This document shows positions 1-7,439 of a DNA stretch of 13,271 bases, one piece after another. Source of the stretch: Tannerellaceae bacterium (GTDB taxonomy: Bacteria > Bacteroidota > Bacteroidia > Bacteroidales > Tannerellaceae). Location of the stretch: the NCBI GenBank assembly GCA_031280645.1, contig JAITGL010000012.1, forward strand, positions 1-13,271, in the 5' to 3' direction. The number at the start of each line of letters is the position of its first letter. Position 1 is the first letter of the stretch. Position numbers and translations under genes: made by a program. The notes under the pieces were generated by a model. The model was not told where the DNA came from. It worked only from the letters and a program-made list of their open reading frames with translations, and made no database searches.

Positions 1-160
1 CCCCGGAAATTTCGGGAAGGAATTGTCATCTGACAAAAGCTCCCCGGAAATTTCGGGAAGGAATTGTCATCTGACAAAAGCTCCCCGGAAATTTCGGGAA
101 GGAATTGTCATCCGACAAAAGCTCCCCGGAAATTTCGGGAAGGAATTGTCGTTTGACAAA
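1..160. repeat. 41-bp direct tandem repeat array (about 3.9 copies, open at left edge)
   Basis: Units begin at 1, 42, 83 and 124, with the last decaying after about 160. Each unit contains two dyads. One is a G+C-rich imperfect palindrome (CCCGGAAATTTCGGG, one G-T pair). The other is TTGTCA-TC-TGACAA (23-28/31-36 in unit 1, 64-69/72-77 in unit 2). Units 3 and 4 differ only near the centre of the second dyad, so the outer TTGTC/GACAA arms are kept in all copies. An open frame runs through the array on both strands but is most likely a by-product of the repeat. The array lies past the 3' end of the leftward asd-TPR operon, and 161-272 shows no gene. Function is unknown; a structured 3' region, a protein-binding array or a dispersed intergenic repeat are all possible. 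Confidence 0.93.
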
Positions 161-272
161 GGTACCGCATGGTACAGAAAGGTTTTTTCTTCCTCCAACC
201 GGCTTGCGGGGCTTCTGCAAGGTCGCAGCGGCAGGAAGATGAGTTTGTTTTTTTAATTACGCGGCAAGCTGT

Positions 273-1208
273 TCAATAAATTCCCCCGCGATTCATTTCT
301 TCAAAATCAACCTGGCCCGGTCCTCCGGCTTCCTCGGAGGCGATTGCGGCGGCGGCGCGCTCGTCGGCATCGGCGCCTGCCGGGTCGCCTGCGAGGCGTT
401 TGGCTTCGGCCCGGAGCTTGTATGCCGGGGCAAAGTCGGCTATCATTTCGATGGTGTCGTCGAGGAAGGTTACGGCGTCGGCGGCTCTACCGTCGCGAAG
501 CAGGGCGCGGGCGGCAAGGAGGGCGGTTTCGCGATTGTAAGGGTCGAGGCTGAGGGCGCGGTCGTAACATTCGAGTGCGTCGTTCGTTTTTCCGTTTTTC
601 TCGCAGATCTTGCCTTTCAGGATAAAGCCCAGCTCGTCGTCGGGAGCCAGCTCAACGAGCTTTTCGGCGTTAAGCATGGCCTGGTCGTACCGGCCGAGGT
701 CGAATTGTATTTCGGCCATGAGAAGCCGGGCGTCGGCCAGGTCGTCTTGCTTTGCAACGGCTTCTTCGAGCGAGGCGAGGGCGGCTTCGGGATCGTTGAG
801 CGCGCGCTTGATCTTTGCCGCGAGCAAATGAACGAGAGGATGGGGGAAGTCGGCGGCAAAGATGATTTGGCAGTCGGCTAAGGCCTCGTCGTACCTTTCG
901 CACTGAAAGAGGATGCTTGCGCGTCCGAGCAGGGCGTGCATGTTGGTGGCGTCGGCTTCAACGGCGCGGTTGGCAACGTGCAGGGCGCGGTCGGTTTGAT
1001 TGTTCTGCAAATAGGCATTTATAAGCAGGGATGCCGTTTCGGGCTCGCGGCGTATCTTGAGCGCTTCTTCAAAGCATCGGATGGCAAAGTCGGTTTTGCC
1101 CATTCGCTGGGCGCGGATGCCGTCGTACTTAAACAGCTCGAAGTTTTTGTCGTTGTCGTCGCGCTTCTCGGTTGCCGGCGAAAATAGCGATTTTAAAAAG
1201 TTTCCCAT
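273..1208 (-). CDS. Tetratricopeptide repeat protein
   Basis: This 311-residue protein is almost entirely TPR-type helix pairs. Recognisable units carry the usual small and aromatic spacing, for example around GKTDFAIRCFEEALKI (37-53), YDEALADCQ (107-115), GRYDQAMLNAEKLVELAP (172-189) and GKTNDALECYDRALSLDP (206-223). No signal peptide or membrane segment is evident, so it is probably a cytoplasmic scaffold for protein contacts. The C-terminal ~40 residues are Ala/Gly/Glu-rich and probably disordered. It starts 20 bp after the asd stop codon on the same strand, so the two are probably co-transcribed. No strong Shine-Dalgarno is visible, as is normal in Bacteroidetes. The partner is unknown. 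Fold confidence is high; specific function is not assignable. Confidence 0.9.
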   Translation of the reverse strand: MGNFLKSLFSPATEKRDDNDKNFELFKYDGIRAQRMGKTDFAIRCFEEALKIRREPETASLLINAYLQNNQTDRALHVANRAVEADATNMHALLGRASILFQCERYDEALADCQIIFAADFPHPLVHLLAAKIKRALNDPEAALASLEEAVAKQDDLADARLLMAEIQFDLGRYDQAMLNAEKLVELAPDDELGFILKGKICEKNGKTNDALECYDRALSLDPYNRETALLAARALLRDGRAADAVTFLDDTIEMIADFAPAYKLRAEAKRLAGDPAGADADERAAAAIASEEAGGPGQVDFEEMNRGGIY

Positions 1209-1228
1209 GGTATTAAGCCGGTAAGCGT

Positions 1229-2224
1229 TTAGAGGAAGAGGTATTCGGCAATCTGTACGGCGTTGAGGGCGGCTCCTTTGCGTATCTGGTCGCTAACGGT
1301 CCATAGCGTAAGTCCGTTGGGATGGGCTATGTCTTTGCGGATCCGGCCTACGAACACCGGGTCTTTTCCGGCTGCAAACAGCGGCATGGGGTATTCTTTG
1401 GCGGCGGGATTGTCGACGAGCGCTATGCCTTTTGCCTGCGCCAATGCTTGCCGCGCTTCTTCAACGCTTACGGGCCGTTCGGTTTCTATCCAGGTGGCTT
1501 CGCTGTGCGACCGCAGCGCCGGAACGCGCACGCAGGTTGCGCTTACGGACACGTCGGAGTGCATGATTTTGCGGGTTTCGTGGTGCATCTTCATTTCCTC
1601 TTTTGTATAATCGTTGTCGAGAAATACGTCGATTTGCGGGATCAGGTTGTATGCAAGCTGGAAGGCGAATTTATCAACCGTTGGGGTTTCGCCTTTTACG
1701 ATTTGCTCGTACTGGCGCGTCAGCTCGTCCATTGCGCTGGCTCCGGCTCCGCTGGCGGCCTGGTAGGTGGCAACGCGTATGCGGCGTATGTGTGATATTT
1801 TTTCGATCGGATTGAGGGCAACCACCATTTGAATTGTTGAGCAGTTGGGGTTGGCGATAATGCCTCGCGGAGGATTGACGGCGTCTTCGGGATTGACTTC
1901 GGGAACAACTAAGGGCACGTTGTCGTCCATCCTGAATGCGCTGGAGTTGTCGATCATTATGGCTCCGTACCGGGTTATGGTTCCGGCAAATTCTTTTGAT
2001 GCCGATGCTCCGGCCGACACGAAAGCCACGTTTACGCCGCGGAAGTCGTCGTTATCTTTTAGTTCTCTAACGGTGTGCGCTTCGCCGCGGAAGTTGTATG
2101 ATTGTCCGGCGCTGCGCTTGGAGCCGAAAAGGAGGAGTTGGTTGATTGGGAAATTTCTTTCGTTGAGCACGCGTAAAAATTCTTGTCCTACGGCTCCGCT
2201 GGCGCCTGCAATAGCTACTTTCAT
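1229..2224 (-). CDS. asd: Aspartate-semialdehyde dehydrogenase
   Basis: It catalyses NADPH-dependent reduction of L-aspartyl-4-phosphate to aspartate semialdehyde, the branch point to lysine/diaminopimelate, threonine and methionine. The Rossmann nucleotide-binding loop [10 protein letters not shown] is at residues 7-16. The catalytic cysteine is Cys128 in NPNCSTIQ, the substrate-loop motif TYQAASGAG is around 153-161, and the catalytic histidine is His240 in [11 protein letters not shown]. At 331 residues the length is normal for bacterial Asd, and no key residue is missing. The start gives the canonical [11 protein letters not shown]-terminus. It is the first gene of a leftward pair with the TPR gene, behind a promoter in the divergent intergenic region. 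Confidence 0.97.
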   Translation of the reverse strand: MKVAIAGASGAVGQEFLRVLNERNFPINQLLLFGSKRSAGQSYNFRGEAHTVRELKDNDDFRGVNVAFVSAGASASKEFAGTITRYGAIMIDNSSAFRMDDNVPLVVPEVNPEDAVNPPRGIIANPNCSTIQMVVALNPIEKISHIRRIRVATYQAASGAGASAMDELTRQYEQIVKGETPTVDKFAFQLAYNLIPQIDVFLDNDYTKEEMKMHHETRKIMHSDVSVSATCVRVPALRSHSEATWIETERPVSVEEARQALAQAKGIALVDNPAAKEYPMPLFAAGKDPVFVGRIRKDIAHPNGLTLWTVSDQIRKGAALNAVQIAEYLFL

Positions 2225-2269
2225 TGTGAAACGGGATTTGATTGTTTAGGGTTATTAATTGCGATAGTA

Positions 2270-2277
2270 TATATTTG
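2270..2277 (+). promoter_or_regulatory. Predicted -7 box for the divergent secreted-protein gene
   Basis: TATATTTG on the plus strand matches TAnnTTTG exactly and lies about 73 nt before the chosen start at 2351. No convincing TTTG is seen at the usual -33 distance, so the assignment rests on the -7 box and position only. Confidence 0.45.
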
Positions 2278-2319
2278 CAATTGCTTTGCAATGCGCGGCA
2301 ATTGCGGTTTAAAGAGCCG

Positions 2320-2349
2320 CAAATATAGTATTAACCATAATTTTAACAA
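2320..2349 (-). promoter_or_regulatory. Predicted Bacteroidetes-type promoter of asd
   Basis: On the minus strand a -7 box TATATTTG (2320-2327, exact to TAnnTTTG) is preceded by TTG (2347-2349) with a 19-nt spacer, close to the known Bacteroidetes -33/-7 arrangement. It lies about 95 nt upstream of the asd start, giving a long leader. The divergently transcribed secreted-protein gene begins at 2351, so the -33 element abuts that start codon. Confidence 0.6.
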
Positions 2350-2350
2350 G

Positions 2351-4630
2351 ATGATGAAATGTTTTTTACTCCCCTTAATCCTCATCCTTTTCCCCTGCTT
2401 CCGTTCGGATCTTTTATGCGCTCCCGTTCCCGAATATCCCTGGGAGGGCGATATTGCGATGTTTGAAACCGACAATTCGGGACAAATACGCTTTGCTTCG
2501 CCGGCAAACCAAGCCGGCGAGGCCCGCCTGCGGCAAAGGGCGGAGCACGCATCTTCGATGAGCTGGGAGATAGATGTAAAGCTCGACTTCGAGCCAACGA
2601 ATTATAACAACCTGCGGATCTACGTACATGCTTCGGGCCAGGACACCTTTTATATCCAGGTGGGCAACAACGAATCCCGCATCTCCCTTTACGAAAAGAA
2701 AGGCAACGGGAGTCCGAGCCTTCATATAGCCGGACGGCAAGCCTTTGCAAGCGATCAAGCCGGCTTTGTAAGCGTCCGCCTCACCCTCGAAGCCGATCAA
2801 ACCTTTACGCTCTATACCCGCCTGCCGGGCGAAGCGGAACTTTATCGCGAAGGCTCCGTTGAGTTCCACTCCTCGCAGGAACCGCACGAGGCGCTGCTCG
2901 ACCTCCGGTTCCGCTACGTGCGCGCCCGAACGGGCGTATTTACCGTTCGCAACATCAAAATATCGCACGGCGGCGACCTCCCCTCCGATCCGCCCGACGA
3001 CGACGAAGAAGAGGATGAGATCATTCCCCTCGAAATCATCGAAACGGAGGTTCGGAGCAATCGCGAAATTATCTTCCGCTTCAATTGCGAGGTAGATATC
3101 GCCGATGCAAGATGCGTTGAAGCCGAGACGGGCGAGGTCATGATAACAGGGTACGCCGGGAGCAAGCAGTCGGTAGCCGTCAGCCTCATAGATCCCATGA
3201 CGCAAGGCGTTACCTATTCATTTGAATGGCTCGACCTGCGCGACGCCTCCGGCCGGCCGGCCGGCAAACCAAGATGCGCGTTAACCTTCAACGCGACAAG
3301 CGACGCCGGCGATCCCCCCTCGCCGGCCGATCGCCGTCAGGTTATAATCAGCGAAGTAATGGCCAATCCCGTCGGACTTACCCACCTGCCCGCAACGGAA
3401 TACGTGGAGCTGCAAAACGCCTCCTCCGTTACGCCCATCTCTCTGCAAGGCTGGACATTTGTGTACGACGGCAAGCCCACGCCGATCGACCGTCCATGCC
3501 TTATGGCTCCCGGCGGCTACGCCGTTCTGTTTCGCGAAGGGCGCGAGATATATGTTGATCCCGGCGCAGTGAGCGTAGGCCTCGGCAAATTTCCATCCGC
3601 CTTGGCCAACACCGGCAAAACTCTCGTCCTCTTAGACGCAACAGGCAAGGAGATCGACCGCTTTACATATCCCCCCGCCCTTGCCGGCGTCTCCTGGGAA
3701 TGTTTGTCCGACGGATACCATCCCAGCTCCGACCCTCGCGGAGGAACTCCCGGAGCTCCCAACTCCACGCCCGCATCAGGCGATCAAACGCCAAGCCTGC
3801 CCCCCGGAGCGGAAATAAATCCCGGCGACGTTGTTTTCAACGAACTCCTCCCCGAACCCCATGAAAGCGGCAGCGAGTATATCGAGCTACATAACCGCGC
3901 AGCGCATCCCATCCCCCTCGCCCGTCTAAGCATAGCCACTCGCAAGTCGGACGGCGGCCTTACCGCTTACAGCCTTGAGGGCCTGAACGCCGCCATCCCA
4001 GCCGGCGGATACTCCGTCCTGACCTCCGATCGTGCCGGCGTAATCGCCTTTTATTACACGCCTGATCCCGACGTAATCTATGAACACAAGATCCCTCGTC
4101 TGGCCAACATAGCTTCGTCGCTCCTCCTAATCGACGCTAAAAACGGCGGGCGAATAATCGACGAAGTAACATACAACGCCAAGTGGCATTCGCCGTTAGT
4201 GAAAAACAAGAAAGGCGTAGCTCTCGAACGCATCGACCCCAACTCGCCCACGCAAGACCCATCCAATTGGACATCGGCCTCGTCAACCGCAGGCTACGGG
4301 ACTCCTGGCTACCGTAACTCGCAGCACGGCCAGATCACCTCAACCGAAACCGCCGTAGTTTCGCCCCCCACATGGATTGACGGCGCCTGCGTAATAACGT
4401 ACCACCTCGATGCGCCTGGCTACGGATGTCGTATACATATTTATAACCTGCAAGGTCAAACCGTAGCCGAAATATCCTCCGCTCTAATGGGAATCACAGG
4501 CACTATTCCATGGAACGGGAAAAGCTCCGGCGGCGTTGATTTACGACCGGGCGTATACATCTTCCATGCCGAGCTGTACAACCCTTCCGGAAAATCGTTG
4601 CGATATAAGAAACCGTTTATTGTAAGATAA
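2351..4630 (+). CDS. Secreted lamin-tail-domain protein with sorting-domain-like C-terminus
   Basis: Starting at the ATG of 2351 (a second ATG follows at 2354) gives 759 residues with a clear signal peptide, MMKCFLLPLILILFPCF and onward to about residue 24. An upstream in-frame ATG at 2183 would overlap asd and bury this signal, so I reject it. The N-terminal ~180 mature residues look like a beta-rich jelly-roll (WEIDVKLDF, FYIQVGNNES). An acidic Asp/Glu linker near 214-225 follows. Two lamin-tail-like domains then appear, at about 331-445 (VIISEVMANP, EYVELQNAS, GWTFVYDG) and 492-655 (VVFNELLPEP, SEYIELHNRA, ending YGTPGYRN). The last ~90 residues (IHIYNLQGQTV, WNGKSSGG, LRPGVYIF) resemble FlgD-like/type IX secretion C-terminal domains. 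Probably exported across the outer membrane or surface-attached. The ligand or role is unknown, and no catalytic motif was seen. Confidence 0.87.
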   Translation: MMKCFLLPLILILFPCFRSDLLCAPVPEYPWEGDIAMFETDNSGQIRFASPANQAGEARLRQRAEHASSMSWEIDVKLDFEPTNYNNLRIYVHASGQDTFYIQVGNNESRISLYEKKGNGSPSLHIAGRQAFASDQAGFVSVRLTLEADQTFTLYTRLPGEAELYREGSVEFHSSQEPHEALLDLRFRYVRARTGVFTVRNIKISHGGDLPSDPPDDDEEEDEIIPLEIIETEVRSNREIIFRFNCEVDIADARCVEAETGEVMITGYAGSKQSVAVSLIDPMTQGVTYSFEWLDLRDASGRPAGKPRCALTFNATSDAGDPPSPADRRQVIISEVMANPVGLTHLPATEYVELQNASSVTPISLQGWTFVYDGKPTPIDRPCLMAPGGYAVLFREGREIYVDPGAVSVGLGKFPSALANTGKTLVLLDATGKEIDRFTYPPALAGVSWECLSDGYHPSSDPRGGTPGAPNSTPASGDQTPSLPPGAEINPGDVVFNELLPEPHESGSEYIELHNRAAHPIPLARLSIATRKSDGGLTAYSLEGLNAAIPAGGYSVLTSDRAGVIAFYYTPDPDVIYEHKIPRLANIASSLLLIDAKNGGRIIDEVTYNAKWHSPLVKNKKGVALERIDPNSPTQDPSNWTSASSTAGYGTPGYRNSQHGQITSTETAVVSPPTWIDGACVITYHLDAPGYGCRIHIYNLQGQTVAEISSALMGITGTIPWNGKSSGGVDLRPGVYIFHAELYNPSGKSLRYKKPFIVR

Positions 4631-4646
4631 AAGCGATCCGATACCA

Positions 4647-4772
4647 CGGCAAATTGTTCCCGGCCTTGCAGACCATCCTTGCGATATTAACGCGCACAGG
4701 CTGTGTTGCAAGGCCGCTCAATGCCGGTGGCGAACGCCTTTATTACTGCGCAGGGATGCCGTTGTTAATATC
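4647..4772. repeat. Nested and alternative inverted repeats in an intergenic region
   Basis: A perfect 10-bp inverted repeat CGGCCTTGCA/TGCAAGGCCG (4661-4670/4707-4716) is flanked by CGGCA/TGCCG (4647-4651/4722-4726). A 9-bp repeat GATATTAAC/GTTAATATC (4683-4691/4764-4772) overlaps it, with its first arm inside the loop of the 10-bp stem, so the two pairings would form a pseudoknot or exclude each other. The region begins 16 nt after the stop of the secreted-protein gene and precedes the predicted DUF3575 promoter. No T-run follows the stem, so it is not a canonical terminator. Confidence 0.6.
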
Positions 4773-4822
4773 ATGTTCATAAAAAAGACAATAGCTATGC
4801 CCTGCCGTATTGTTGTATAGTA

Positions 4823-4830
4823 TATTTTTG
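4823..4830 (+). promoter_or_regulatory. Predicted -7 box of the DUF3575/DUF3868 operon
   Basis: TATTTTTG matches TAnnTTTG and lies about 36 nt upstream of the ATG at 4866, in an A+T-rich stretch typical of Bacteroidetes leaders. No clear -33 element is visible. Confidence 0.45.
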
Positions 4831-4865
4831 TTCTAAATATTTAATCACGCACAATATGTTTCCTT

Positions 4866-5489
4866 ATGAACAAGATAGGTTTAAGTTTCTTATGCTTCGC
4901 CCTTATTTGCTTTGCCGCCGATGCGCAGAAGATAGCGGTGAAGAACAATGTTCTCTATGACGCAGCGGGTGTTGCCAACTTGGGTGCGGAATATGCAATC
5001 AATAAATCATTCTCGGTAAGCCTTTCCGCCAACTATAACGGATGGGTAATTAAGCAGCCGATGTTGTGGAAGCACTTTTTGGTTCAGCCCGAAGTTCGCT
5101 ACTGGCTCCGCGAGCCTTTTAACGAGCATTTCTTCGGCGTACAGGGTACGTATGGAACTTACAACGTTGAGCGCCTCACCATTCCCGGCTTTGAGCGAAC
5201 AAGCCTTTATCGCAACGGAACCGGTTTCGGCGGAGCGATATCCTACGGCTATCACCTCTACATTGCCCCTCGGCTAAGCATAGAGTTCTCGATTGCCGCC
5301 GGCTATCTCAACCTCAAGTATCGCAAGTTCGTACTTGGGCAGCATTATGAAACGGAAACATCGGCTCCGTATCGCGTTGACGAATCAACCATACTCAAGC
5401 CCGGCGACGCCAACTATCCCGGTTTCATAACCAGAAGTTATATAGGCCCGACACAGATAGGAATCAGTATAGTTTATATTATTAAATGA
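4866..5489 (+). CDS. DUF3575 family outer-membrane beta-barrel protein
   Basis: The 207-residue product starts with a signal peptide (MNKIGLSFLCFALICFAADAQ, cleavage likely near residue 20). Its mature part has the features of DUF3575: KNNVLYDAAGVANLGAEYAI near the N-terminus, then NYNGW, QPEVRYWLRE, and a strand-turn region FFGVQGTYGTYNVE. Alternating hydrophobic and polar residues and many aromatics, with a strand-like end SYIGPTQIGISIVYI, suggest a small outer-membrane barrel. The stop overlaps the next start (ATGA), so it is translationally coupled to the DUF3868-like gene. In Bacteroidales, DUF3575 genes often lie in fimbria-like or envelope operons beside DUF3868 genes. Only these two members are present here. 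The function is inferred from that context only. Confidence 0.88.
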   Translation: MNKIGLSFLCFALICFAADAQKIAVKNNVLYDAAGVANLGAEYAINKSFSVSLSANYNGWVIKQPMLWKHFLVQPEVRYWLREPFNEHFFGVQGTYGTYNVERLTIPGFERTSLYRNGTGFGGAISYGYHLYIAPRLSIEFSIAAGYLNLKYRKFVLGQHYETETSAPYRVDESTILKPGDANYPGFITRSYIGPTQIGISIVYIIK

Positions 5490-5989
5490 GAGCTATGAAA
5501 ACTTTGGCATATACAATAATGGCCCTAATGCTCCTCCTGATGCCGGCCAACGCCCAGACTCCTTCTATCAAAATCAACAAAGCGAAGGTTCAGAACAATG
5601 TGTTAGACGTCGACATGGACGTTCGGCTTCCATACATAGAAGTAAAGCGCAACGAAAGCCTCTACCTTACATTCATTCTTCAGGAAAACACTACCAACGC
5701 CAGGAAACAGTTGCAACGCCTGCCTGCCATCATTATCCATGGCAGTAACACGCGACACATGTACGAACGGCGGGTCGCCCTCCTAGGCGAGAAAACGGCC
5801 AAAGAAGGCGCGTATGTAGTACTGAAAAATGACAAGGATTTGATACAGTTCGTCCCCTTCCGAGGCAAAGTCCGCTATAAGCCATGGATGAAAAACTGCC
5901 GCCTAATACTCGTATCCGAAGTGAAGAACTATAAGAATCAGCGTATAAGCGGCTCTGCAAAGGTGATAAACCGGCAGTTTATAAAATAA
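5486..5989 (+). CDS. DUF3868-like exported protein
   Basis: The 167-residue product has a signal peptide (MKTLAYTIMALMLLLMPANAQ). Two starts are possible. The ATG at 5486 overlaps the preceding TGA as ATGA, and the ATG at 5495 gives a cleaner signal peptide. The mature part shows the DUF3868 pattern as I recall it: a beta-rich start (INKAKVQNNVLDVDMDVRL), then SLYLTFILQE, LPAIIIHGSNTRHMYERR, and a later strand pair. Family members often carry a C-terminal OmpA-like or further domain. This one ends after the single domain and a basic tail. Probably periplasmic or envelope-associated, working with its coupled DUF3575 partner. The molecular role is unknown. Confidence 0.75.
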   Translation: MRAMKTLAYTIMALMLLLMPANAQTPSIKINKAKVQNNVLDVDMDVRLPYIEVKRNESLYLTFILQENTTNARKQLQRLPAIIIHGSNTRHMYERRVALLGEKTAKEGAYVVLKNDKDLIQFVPFRGKVRYKPWMKNCRLILVSEVKNYKNQRISGSAKVINRQFIK

Positions 5990-6062
5990 CCGGCAAGCGG
6001 CGAAAGAGAAATGCGACGAATGAGCTTTTATCATAAGGTCGGAAAAAACTTTAGCATTCATA

Positions 6063-6091
6063 TTGCATATTCAAAAAAACATATATCTTTG
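6063..6091 (+). promoter_or_regulatory. Promoter of tRNA-Phe
   Basis: TTG (6063-6065), an 18-nt spacer and TATCTTTG (6084-6091, exact to TAnnTTTG) form a good Bacteroidetes promoter. Transcription would begin a few bases downstream of 6091, about 15-20 nt before the mature tRNA 5' end. Confidence 0.7.
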
Positions 6092-6113
6092 CACTCGCAA
6101 AATAGAAGGCAAA

Positions 6114-6186
6114 GGTGCCATAGCTCAGTTGGTAGAGCAAAGGACTGAAAATCCTTGTGTCCCCGGTTCGATTCCTGGTGGCACCA
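6114..6186 (+). tRNA. tRNA-Phe (anticodon GAA)
   Basis: A complete 73-nt cloverleaf is visible. The acceptor stem GGTGCCA/TGGCACC with discriminator A is at 6114-6120/6179-6186. The D arm contains AGCTCAGTTGGTAGAGC. The anticodon stem-loop AAGGA-CTGAAAA-TCCTT carries GAA, and the T loop is TTCGATT. The T stem has one C-T mismatch. The 3' CCA is not encoded. The gene has its own promoter and a strong terminator just downstream. It marks the chromosome side of the mobile region, consistent with use as an integration landmark, although no duplicated tRNA 3' end was found in this window. Confidence 0.97.
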
Positions 6187-6210
6187 CTGAAAAAAGACTT
6201 CAAAATTGGA

Positions 6211-6246
6211 AAATCCCTGAAAATAAAGCTTTTCAGGGATTTTTTG
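6211..6246 (+). terminator. Rho-independent terminator after tRNA-Phe
   Basis: A perfect 13-bp stem AAATCCCTGAAAA/TTTTCAGGGATTT (6211-6223/6230-6242) with a 6-nt loop ends in a T-rich tail. It lies 24 nt past the tRNA 3' end and isolates the tRNA from the integrase region. Confidence 0.92.
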
Positions 6247-6300
6247 TTTCCAAGAAATCCCGCATTTTTGGCAAAATTAGGCAATTCCGTAGTGCTAAAT

Positions 6301-6336
6301 CGTGGACAATTTTATCCACGCAAAAAAGTGTCCACG
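6301..6336. repeat. CGTGGA/TCCACG repeat cluster, possible integrase-binding sites
   Basis: CGTGGACA (6301-6308) faces TCCACG (6315-6320) and TGTCCACG (6329-6336). The two TCCACG copies are direct repeats 16 bp apart, and the first block is inverted to both. It lies between the tRNA terminator and the truncated integrase gene, where tyrosine recombinases often have arm-type or operator sites. The role is inferred from position. Confidence 0.5.
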
Positions 6337-6425
6337 AATTGCATTATAAGTCGCTGATTGTCTTCGAGTTTGATGCATTCTATTAAGCATGGTTTAAGTA
6401 TCTTTAAATCATTAAATTATAGAGT

Positions 6426-7439
6426 ATGAGACAGACTTTTAATGTGCTTTTCTTTATTAGAAAAACACGAGCGTTAAAATCAGGAGAAAATCCTATCATG
6501 CTGCGAATTTCAATCGCAGGACAATTAGCAGAAATCCAATTGAAAAGAGCTGTAAAGCCTAACTTATGGAATCAATCGAAAGAACGATGTACAGGTAAGG
6601 ATACTGCATCATTGGAAATTAATCGTTATCTGGAATCCGTAAAACTCCGCTTATTCGAAATCCACCGAAAAATGGAGGAAGATGGTAAACTTATCAATCC
6701 AATGGAGATAAAACGTAAGTTTCTCGGATTGGACGAAGAACACAAAATGTTTTTTCAGGTATTTCAGGAACATAACGACAGGTGTCGCGAACTTATCGGT
6801 AAAGATTATGCAAAAGTGACGGTTTCCCGCTTTGATACCTGTTTGAGGTATTTCCGAGAAATGAGCCTGAGCCAGTATCAACGGAAAGATATACCATTAA
6901 AAGAAGTTTCCAACGGTATGATTTTGGATTACATTCATTTCTTGAAGTCTGAAAAGTATTTACAGGAAAATACTGTAATCCGTTATATGAAAACGGTAAA
7001 GAAAGTGCTAAATATTGCTGTAAACTACGATTGGATATCGAAGAATCCATTCGGTAATATTCGTTTCCATGAAAAAGAGGTGAACAAAGAGTTTCTGACT
7101 AAAGACGAATTGGAAACACTACGCACAAAGGAGTTCGATATTCCAAGATTGGATTTAGTTAGAGATGTATTTTTGGTGCAGTGTTGGACTGGACTTGCGT
7201 TTATTGATGTATCCGAACTAAAGGAGGAACATATCATTGCAGACAATGAAGGACATTTGTGGATAAGAAAGGAGCGGCATAAAACAGGTATCATGTGTAA
7301 CGTGCCATTGCTTGATATTCCATTACAGATTATCGAAAAATACAAAGACCACCCACTTTGCCTAAAGAAAGGGATTTTACTTCCTGTATTGAGTAATCAA
7401 AAAATGAATTCTTATTTAAAGGAAACTACAGCAGTTTAA
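6426..7439 (+). pseudogene. Tyrosine recombinase (integrase), 3'-truncated
   Basis: The 337-residue product has the N-terminal SAM-like core-binding domain of Bacteroidetes integrases (MRQTFNVLFFIRKTR; DYIHFLKSEKYLQENT; KNPFGNIRF). It also has the first half of the catalytic domain (QCWTGLAFIDVSELKEEHI, KERHKTG, VPLLDIPLQIIEKY). It aligns closely in order with the intact integrase at 7682 up to MNSYLKE. There it changes to TTAV and stops, where the intact copy continues with RRIAKQAG and the HxxR, GH and Tyr motifs. About 85-95 residues including the nucleophile are missing, so it should be inactive. The break around 7424 is the likely left junction of the second element. The start at 6426 matches the N-terminus of the intact copy. 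Confidence 0.88.

Noticed and set aside
1..160. CRISPR array
   Set aside because: The repeats are contiguous 41-bp units without unique spacers, and no cas genes are nearby.
23..256. Plus- and minus-strand small ORFs over the tandem repeat array
   Set aside because: They are repeat translations with the frame rotating every 41 bp, with no domain or leader and an unrelated tail.
2183..2350. 56-residue N-terminal extension of the secreted lamin-tail protein
   Set aside because: It overlaps the asd gene and its promoter and would bury an evident signal peptide that starts at 2351.
2414..3205. 263-codon minus-strand ORF inside the secreted-protein gene
   Set aside because: It is antisense to a gene with clear domains; its length comes from G+C-rich codon composition and no family is recognisable.
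6063..6386. ORF spanning tRNA-Phe
   Set aside because: It runs through the tRNA and its terminator, so it is not a protein gene.
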